10,998 nucleotides of DNA, from NCBI GenBank assembly GCA_023954795.1, contig JAGSHA010000077.1, forward strand, positions 1 to 10,998, read 5' to 3'. This stretch comes from Oceanospirillaceae bacterium. Lineage in GTDB: Bacteria > Pseudomonadota > Gammaproteobacteria > Pseudomonadales > Balneatricaceae. The notes under the pieces were generated by a model. The model did not search any database. It worked only from the letters and a program-made list of their open reading frames with translations, and was not told the origin of the DNA. Below, piece by piece: positions 6,364 through 10,998 of the stretch (the first letter of the stretch is position 1; each line of letters starts with the position of its first letter). Position numbers and translations under genes: made by a program.

Positions 6364-7725
6364 TTACTGGAATAGAGGGTATGGGTTTTTGGCAGGAGGA
6401 GGACACGCGGAAGGTAGATCTTGATTGTCAGAGTAACAGATTGAACAATCTGCATCGTCAGAATCATCCACGCTTTCACCACTGAATGCGCCGTCTGCAG
6501 TCACAGTCGCAATGTTAGAGAACAACGCCTCAGGATCAGAGAGTATATTTTCCAGAACTGTAAACACTGAATAGCCTGTGTGCGAACTATCCGAGTGATC
6601 CAGTGTTGCACCAGTTGGCATATCTGGGAAGTAACACAGAGTGTCGCTCCAGTAAGCACCTGGCACGAGGTCTGGAAGGTTCATGACGCCGCTAAATGCT
6701 TCGGTGTCTGTTAGCTCTACATTCACCAGAGTTTCATCATCAACATCACCCAAGTTTGTCACTGTGATGTCTACACAAGCCTGTACGCCGAGAATTGGGC
6801 CGTACGCGGAAGGAACCTCAACAAGACGAACCATTGGGTTACCACAGTCTTTAACAATATCTATTGGCGGTGGAGCATTTTCTGGACAGTTTGGCGGATT
6901 AGCATTCGCGGTATCGCCTGTGTCCATGACCATAGGCTCATGACCATACTCAGTCGTTGCTTTCACTTTAGCCATGTTGCGGCCGTTTTGAGGCAGAGGC
7001 AACGCACTATGACATGACACATCTAATACCACGTGTGCGCCTTCATTCAGCACAATGCCCGCCGTACTTTGCACAGTACAGTTGGAAAGAGATTCTTCTA
7101 CCACTAAGTTGCTCAGTTGACCATCACCTGTATTTTCTACACGCACTTTATAGTTATAAGTCGCACCACCCACACCTCCGTTGATCAGCACGGGAGCAGA
7201 CGGACAGGTTTTAGTCACGCTGATATCAGGGTCAGGCAGAACGGGGCTATAGCAGAAATCGATATGACTCAATCCCGCCCGATTACCACTTTTCGAATTC
7301 GGTGAATGCAAGCCATCATCATGGGTTTCACCGGTTGTTGTATCACCTGGTGCATTGGCGTACAGGTAGCCATTGGCATTGGGGCCGCCCTTGACGATTA
7401 CTGCATGTACCAGGCTGTTATGAGAGATCCAGGTAAAGGTTTTATTGGCTGTCAGAATAATATCAACATTAATTGGACCATCCGGGTGATTACCACCGCT
7501 CATTCCCAGCCCGTAGTTATCTTGGAACCTCACTGAATATTGATATCCCAAATCAGAACAGTCTGGGTTGCCCGGCATGAATATTGGGCTAACCTCTGGA
7601 CCATCTCCCGTATGATTTGCTAACGCTGAGTTGCTGCTTAGTGTCAGGGCGCACACTCCGGCAATTGCAATACTCCGTGCAACCGTAAAGAGCGCACCGT
7701 GCCTACAGCGTTTTAAAATGGACAT
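6364..7725 (-). CDS. Secreted cysteine-containing DUF11-type repeat protein
   Basis: A 453-residue protein with start codon ATG at 7725, preceded at eight bases by a perfect AAGGAGG. Residues 1-36 are a signal peptide (KR/R n-region, core IAIAGVCALTL, cleavage after ALA36). Residues 37-160 form an N-terminal module with GGPNANGYLY and GLSHIDFCY, a pattern common at the start of DUF11-containing secreted proteins. Two DUF11-like Ig domains follow: about 165-275 (begins ISVTKTCPSAP, contains VRVENTGDG) and about 287-415 (begins IDIVKDCGNP, contains ITVTNLGDVDDE), each with paired cysteines. The C-terminus is Asp- and Pro-rich with no sortase, autotransporter or PEP-CTERM signature. No enzyme motif is seen; a surface or matrix role is inferred. 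It converges on protease A and is divergent from protease B. Its first seven residues share L4, R6, C7 with the 2158 protein. Confidence 0.92.
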   Translation of the reverse strand: MSILKRCRHGALFTVARSIAIAGVCALTLSSNSALANHTGDGPEVSPIFMPGNPDCSDLGYQYSVRFQDNYGLGMSGGNHPDGPINVDIILTANKTFTWISHNSLVHAVIVKGGPNANGYLYANAPGDTTTGETHDDGLHSPNSKSGNRAGLSHIDFCYSPVLPDPDISVTKTCPSAPVLINGGVGGATYNYKVRVENTGDGQLSNLVVEESLSNCTVQSTAGIVLNEGAHVVLDVSCHSALPLPQNGRNMAKVKATTEYGHEPMVMDTGDTANANPPNCPENAPPPIDIVKDCGNPMVRLVEVPSAYGPILGVQACVDITVTNLGDVDDETLVNVELTDTEAFSGVMNLPDLVPGAYWSDTLCYFPDMPTGATLDHSDSSHTGYSVFTVLENILSDPEALFSNIATVTADGAFSGESVDDSDDADCSICYSDNQDLPSACPPPAKNPYPLFQ

Positions 7726-8324
7726 ATCTATGCCCTCCTTAAGTGCTGTTGATTTTTAACACCCCGTCTTTTGTTAGAACAACGACAAGAACAGGAAAAA
7801 ATATACCTGTGCATTCGCCAATCTTTGGTGGTGGCTATAGCCGCTACTTGCATCATTTAGCGCTATTCATTGCTGGCAGGTATTGTGCTACTTATTCCAT
7901 ACGCATCAAGGCGTTCCGCGATACGTCTAACCGATCAGGCCTTTCCGATGACTCATAGAGCGTTCTTAGGCAATAGGAATAAGAGTGCTTCCCCCTGTTA
8001 AAAGCACAAACCAGGCCAGTCATGTAACTATCTGATATTTATAAATAAAATCTCGATATGTTTCCGATAAATTAAATGGAATGTAATGTGGTGTTTACAG
8101 CACGCAAAGATCCTCATCTGTTTTGTATAGTGAACGAAGTAATACATGCGTGAATCTGACAGTTTCGTTTCATCTGGGGGAACCCAATATTTGGACGAAA
8201 AGCTCTATATGAAATGTAATTCGTGCGTTTTTACGGCAAACCGCACAGCCAAAGGCGCACGACAACCTTGCTGTCAAACTCCGTCGTTCTCAGCGATGAC
8301 GGGATATGTAAATATTCTGAAATA
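7726..8324. other. Divergent intergenic region, no gene
   Basis: Beyond the ribosome site of the 7725 gene I see no credible gene. There is a GGCTATAGCC palindrome at 7833-7842, a TyrR-box-like dyad at 8082-8099 and a CCGTC/GACGG stem at 8281-8302. The promoter of the minus-strand gene must lie here but was not placed. Apart from the TGTAA-N8-TTACA motif I found no extended similarity to 2159-3141. Confidence 0.6.
8082..8099. promoter_or_regulatory. TyrR-box-like operator candidate 3
   Basis: The sequence reads TGTAAT-N6-TTTACA, one mismatch from the TyrR consensus. It lies 311 bases upstream of the predicted -10 region of the protease B leader and 357 bases from the divergent start codon, in the region equivalent to the one holding candidates 1 and 2. 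Confidence 0.4.
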
Positions 8325-8376
8325 AGTTCCCGTTCAATTGATCACTTATTATTCAGTCGAACGTATGTTTTATTCC

Positions 8377-8403
8377 ACAACTGTATAAGACATGATCAGT
8401 TGT
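8377..8403. promoter_or_regulatory. Inverted-repeat operator candidate, copy B
   Basis: ACAACTG (8377-8383) and CAGTTGT (8397-8403), same arms and same 13-base spacing as copy A. The spacer differs at two positions (AAC to GAT) while the arms are unchanged. Confidence 0.45.
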
Positions 8404-8415
8404 TAATGATAGGAT
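8387..8415 (+). promoter_or_regulatory. Predicted sigma-70-type promoter of protease B leader
   Basis: AAGACA (8387-8392), 17-base spacer and TAGGAT (8410-8415) with extended TG (TGATAGGAT), matching the elements of copy A. Initiation is expected near 8422, giving a leader of about 487 nt. Confidence 0.45.
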
Positions 8416-8421
8416 GCGCTC

Positions 8422-8750
8422 CGTTACAACAGTTTACAGCGTGTAAAGCAAACGATAAGACGTTGGCGATACGTTGTGGGGAACAGCTGTTTCGTCTGGC
8501 TCGCTGAGTTTTGGTAGGGAAACTCGGCAGGCACGGACACGCTTCATGCGTCTTTTTGTTGCCCGCATTCGTATTCGTACGCCTCTCATATCTTTCTGCT
8601 TTACCACCCGAATGGCTATACGCATCCACCTTGGACAAGGACGGTCAACGGGAACATTGATGTAATTGGATATACGGTCTCACTGACGAGAATCAGCCAT
8701 AAGGGTCTGTCCGCAGGAAAACAGTACTGCGGTTATATATTTGAAAGATC
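8422..8750 (+). ncRNA. Unrecognised conserved structured leader RNA, copy B
   Basis: Second copy of the structured leader at 3239-3567. Stems here are TTTACA-GCG-TGTAAA (8433-8447); CTGAGTTT/AAACTCGG around the invariant loop TGGTAGGG (8504-8527), one pair longer than in copy A; and CCGCAG/CTGCGG around the invariant loop GAAAACAGTA (8711-8732). The last replaces a G-C of copy A by A-U on both sides. The family is unknown to me. Confidence 0.55.
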
Positions 8751-8842
8751 CTCTCTGGATAAAGGCACAACCTGAGAAATCAGGTGTCGCAAAGTCACGG
8801 GTCCCATCTTGTTGTGGGGACGGCCGCACTGCCGATGGAGAG
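8751..8842 (+). promoter_or_regulatory. c-di-GMP-I (GEMM) riboswitch aptamer, copy B
   Basis: The core is the same as in copy A: GGCACA, GAAA-capped stem, TCGCAAAG, CACGGGTC, GACGGCCG and TGCCGATGG, closed by CTCTC/GAGAG. The capped stem is CCTGA-GAAA-TCAGG. Relative to copy A, one G-C pair became A-U (both bases changed) and one U-G became U-A, so all three substitutions keep the helix. The other changes are G to A just 5' of the stem and one T lost from the variable loop. Confidence 0.88.
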
Positions 8843-8872
8843 TATACCCTCGCGCGTTAGTACGCAGCTGTT

Positions 8873-8908
8873 GAGGATCTTTCGCGAACCTAATTTGCGG
8901 AGATTCTC
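8873..8908 (+). promoter_or_regulatory. Shine-Dalgarno-sequestering hairpin, copy B
   Basis: GAGGATCT/AGATTCTC outer stem identical to copy A. The inner stem is CGCGAA/TTTGCG, where an A-U of copy A became G-U, with loop CCTAA. GGAG is again buried and the stem ends at the base before ATG. Confidence 0.65.
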
Positions 8909-10998
8909 ATGACGCTTAGAGCGCCAAAACCTACTCATTTACTCGCGACACTGGGCCTGACTTCGGCCCTGTTATTCACTTCGGGCCTCGCGGTATCTGG
9001 TCCAAATCATGACCATGCTGCACCACACGCGTTCTCCACACCAGCGGCACAGCGCGCACAAGCTGAAACGGCTACTCAGGATCTGATCAACCAACACCGA
9101 GTATGGGTTCAGTCCCGTGGTAACGGTAAAAAACTGGGTCTGGCTAAACTGATTGAAAAAGCACAGGCACGTCAGGCGTTGCTGACCGATCTGGCTGAAA
9201 CCAACCCCGCTGAGATTCTGCGAATCGCAATCCCGTCAGATGTAGCACAGGACCTGCCGGCTGAAGTTCAGGAACTGATAGAACAGCACATCGATCTGAA
9301 CGGCGAGCTGGAAGTCTCCTACCAGGATGACTTCGAAAACCCGCAGAATAGCCGTTTAGTTCATCAGTTAAAAACCAACAATGGCAAGCGTGTAAACCTG
9401 CACATCTCCGGTGATGCAGGCCCGTTAAACACGGGCAACCAAATTAACGCCAAGGGTGTTGTTTTTACCAATACTCAAGGTGAAGAGAATCTGGTAGTAG
9501 ATGCGGAAGACGAAGGCATTCTGATGCTGGCAGTCGGCGGTGACGAGACCGGTGGCAGCAATGGTGGCACGCCTGTGTCGCCATACAATACAGTCGGTCA
9601 GCAAGACACACTGGTGTTGCTGGTTAACTTCCAGGACAACTCAGGTCAGCAGCCTTGGTCCACCAGCCAGGTGAATAGTGTTGTATTCGGTGATGTCAGC
9701 GACTACTTCAATGAAAACTCTTATGGTAAGACCTCACTGGTCGGCGCCACCAAGGGCTGGTACACACTGCCGCTAAGCAGCTCGAGCTGCAACAATAAGG
9801 ACATCGCAACTGCCGCAAAACAAGCGGCAAGCAATGCCGGCGTAAACGTTTCTGCGTATGATCGTTTCCTGTATATCTTTCCATACACCACCGCGTGTAG
9901 CTGGTCCGGTACCGCATTGGTAGGCGGTGCTGAAGCATGGATTAACGGCACGATTGATATGGATGTGATCGCACACGAAATGGGTCACAACTTCGGTCTG
10001 CACCACTCCCACTCTCTGGCATGTAATGGCACCACTTTGGGCGACAACTGTCAGAACCTGGAATACGGTGACGGCGTTGATGTCATGGGCTGGGCGTCCT
10101 CTAGCCACTTTGCAGCGTTTCCTAAGGAATACCTGGGCTGGCTGAACCAGAGCAATACACCAAGCATCCAGCATGTGACGGGCGCGGGCACGTACCAGAT
10201 TGAAGCGTATGCCTCTCAGACCAACGGCACCAAGGCGCTGAAAATTCAGAAAGGTTTTGACCAGTGGGGTCACCCTGAGTACTACTACATCGAGTACCGT
10301 CAGCCGATCGGTTTCGACGCGACCATGACCAGCACGAACCCAAGCAATGTTATGAATGGTGTGGTCATTCGTACAGGCACCCCGGAAGAGAGCAGCAACA
10401 CCAGTTTCCTGCTCGATATGACGCCGGAAACATATGACCTGTACACCCGTGATCCTGCGCTAACCTTTGGTCGTAGCTTCACCGATGCCGATGCTGGCGT
10501 AACAATTACGGCGGTATCCGGCGATCAAAATGGTGCTGTCGTTACGGTATCCATGGGTACTCAGAGCTGTGTGCGCAGTAACCCATCTATCAACTTTACG
10601 CCGGCTCAGGGGCCATGGGTCAATGCAGGGACAGCGGTGACCTACAACGTGACAGTCACCAACAATGATGGTGCCGCATGTTCCTCCAACAGCTACAACC
10701 TGACTGCTAACACACTGTCTGGCTGGAACGCCTCTTTCAGTGCAGCAAGCCTGTCATTGGCACCGGGCCAGAGCAGCAGTTCCGTGCTGACCGTCTCTTC
10801 TGCCAACAATGCGGCTGATGGTTTTTATGACATCGCCGTATCGGCGGTAAGTGGTAACTACAGCAACAATGGTAACGTGACCTACGTAGTTGATAACCCA
10901 GCGGCAAACACCCCGCCGGTTGCTCAGAATGACACCGCTGCGACAAACTCCGGAAGCTCCGTAGTGATTTCAGTGCTGAACAACGACAGTGATGCAGA
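8909..10998 (+). CDS. Secreted M11 metalloprotease with NEW3-like and cadherin-like domains, C-terminus beyond window
   Basis: The frame is open for 696 codons to the edge. It is a paralogue of the 3727 protease (about half the residues identical through the protease region; nearly the same signal peptide beginning MTL.APKPTH). The catalytic motif HEMGHNFGLHH gives zinc ligands H356, H360, H366 and catalytic E357; the Met-turn is DVMG (M393). YYIEYRQPIGFD in the C-terminal part of the catalytic domain is shared by both. After it the architecture differs: residues about 554-661 resemble the NEW3 (alpha-galactosidase-associated) Ig fold, with CVRSNP, VTVTNNDGAAC and LSLAPGQSS. A Big_9/cadherin-like repeat starts at 667 (NTPPVAQND) and is cut by the edge after VLNNDSDA. 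The start is fixed by GGAG seven bases upstream and by alignment to the paralogue. It is probably controlled by the same riboswitch type. Confidence 0.94.
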   Translation, partial: MTLRAPKPTHLLATLGLTSALLFTSGLAVSGPNHDHAAPHAFSTPAAQRAQAETATQDLINQHRVWVQSRGNGKKLGLAKLIEKAQARQALLTDLAETNPAEILRIAIPSDVAQDLPAEVQELIEQHIDLNGELEVSYQDDFENPQNSRLVHQLKTNNGKRVNLHISGDAGPLNTGNQINAKGVVFTNTQGEENLVVDAEDEGILMLAVGGDETGGSNGGTPVSPYNTVGQQDTLVLLVNFQDNSGQQPWSTSQVNSVVFGDVSDYFNENSYGKTSLVGATKGWYTLPLSSSSCNNKDIATAAKQAASNAGVNVSAYDRFLYIFPYTTACSWSGTALVGGAEAWINGTIDMDVIAHEMGHNFGLHHSHSLACNGTTLGDNCQNLEYGDGVDVMGWASSSHFAAFPKEYLGWLNQSNTPSIQHVTGAGTYQIEAYASQTNGTKALKIQKGFDQWGHPEYYYIEYRQPIGFDATMTSTNPSNVMNGVVIRTGTPEESSNTSFLLDMTPETYDLYTRDPALTFGRSFTDADAGVTITAVSGDQNGAVVTVSMGTQSCVRSNPSINFTPAQGPWVNAGTAVTYNVTVTNNDGAACSSNSYNLTANTLSGWNASFSAASLSLAPGQSSSSVLTVSSANNAADGFYDIAVSAVSGNYSNNGNVTYVVDNPAANTPPVAQNDTAATNSGSSVVISVLNNDSDA

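Larger units (their letters stand above)
8325..8908 (+). repeat. Duplicated promoter-plus-leader block, copy B
   Basis: The partner of 3142-3726, in direct orientation about 5.18 kb away. The only length difference is one T missing from the loop of the riboswitch's variable hairpin, a position expected to tolerate change. It too ends at a protease start codon. Confidence 0.95.

Noticed and set aside
8235..8269. GGCAAACC followed by CACAG and AAAGGCGCACG, resembling a second GEMM aptamer
   Set aside because: It has no GAAA-capped stem, no GACGCAAAG and no 3' CCGATGG-like segment, and no counterpart at the other leader.
3142..8908. The two leader blocks as ends of a composite transposon or insertion sequences
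   Set aside because: They have no transposase, terminal inverted repeats or target duplications, and their ends match a promoter region and a start codon.

Overview
The window looks like chromosomal DNA of a free-living, probably marine, gammaproteobacterium. This is an inference from gene style (large secreted metalloproteases with repeated cadherin-like Ig domains, DUF11-type secreted proteins) and from a c-di-GMP-I riboswitch; no taxonomic marker is present. There are no mobile-element genes, tRNA or rRNA genes, or CRISPR arrays.

Layout. Four large genes alternate in strand: a secreted prealbumin/DUF11-like protein on the minus strand (start at 2158, C-terminus off the left edge); an M11 (gametolysin-type) metalloprotease on the plus strand (3727-6300); a secreted DUF11-type protein on the minus strand (6364-7725); and a second, paralogous M11 metalloprotease on the plus strand (start at 8909, cut by the right edge). 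The two central genes converge on a shared bidirectional terminator (6317-6349). Each protease is divergent from a secreted minus-strand protein across about 1.2-1.6 kb of non-coding DNA. All four proteins carry signal peptides, so the locus is devoted to extracellular proteins.

The most remarkable part is non-coding. Both protease genes are preceded by nearly the same 585-nt block (3142-3726 and 8325-8908; about 50 differences by eye, roughly 91% identity, about 95% over the last 300 nt). Similarity falls sharply at the start codon, and the proteases match at only about half their residues. Each block has a predicted promoter overlapped by an inverted repeat, then a transcribed leader of about 490 nt. 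The leader holds an unrecognised structured RNA of about 330 nt, a c-di-GMP-I (GEMM) riboswitch aptamer, and a hairpin that buries the Shine-Dalgarno sequence and ends at the base before the ATG. Differences between copies repeatedly preserve base pairs, so the leader is selected as RNA structure.

Both divergent intergenic regions also carry palindromes of the form TGTAA-N8-TTACA (two before the first protease, one before the second). These resemble TyrR boxes and may be shared operators. The model is a duplicated module whose extracellular proteases are controlled by a common transcription factor, by c-di-GMP at the RNA level, and perhaps by a further RNA element not yet described.
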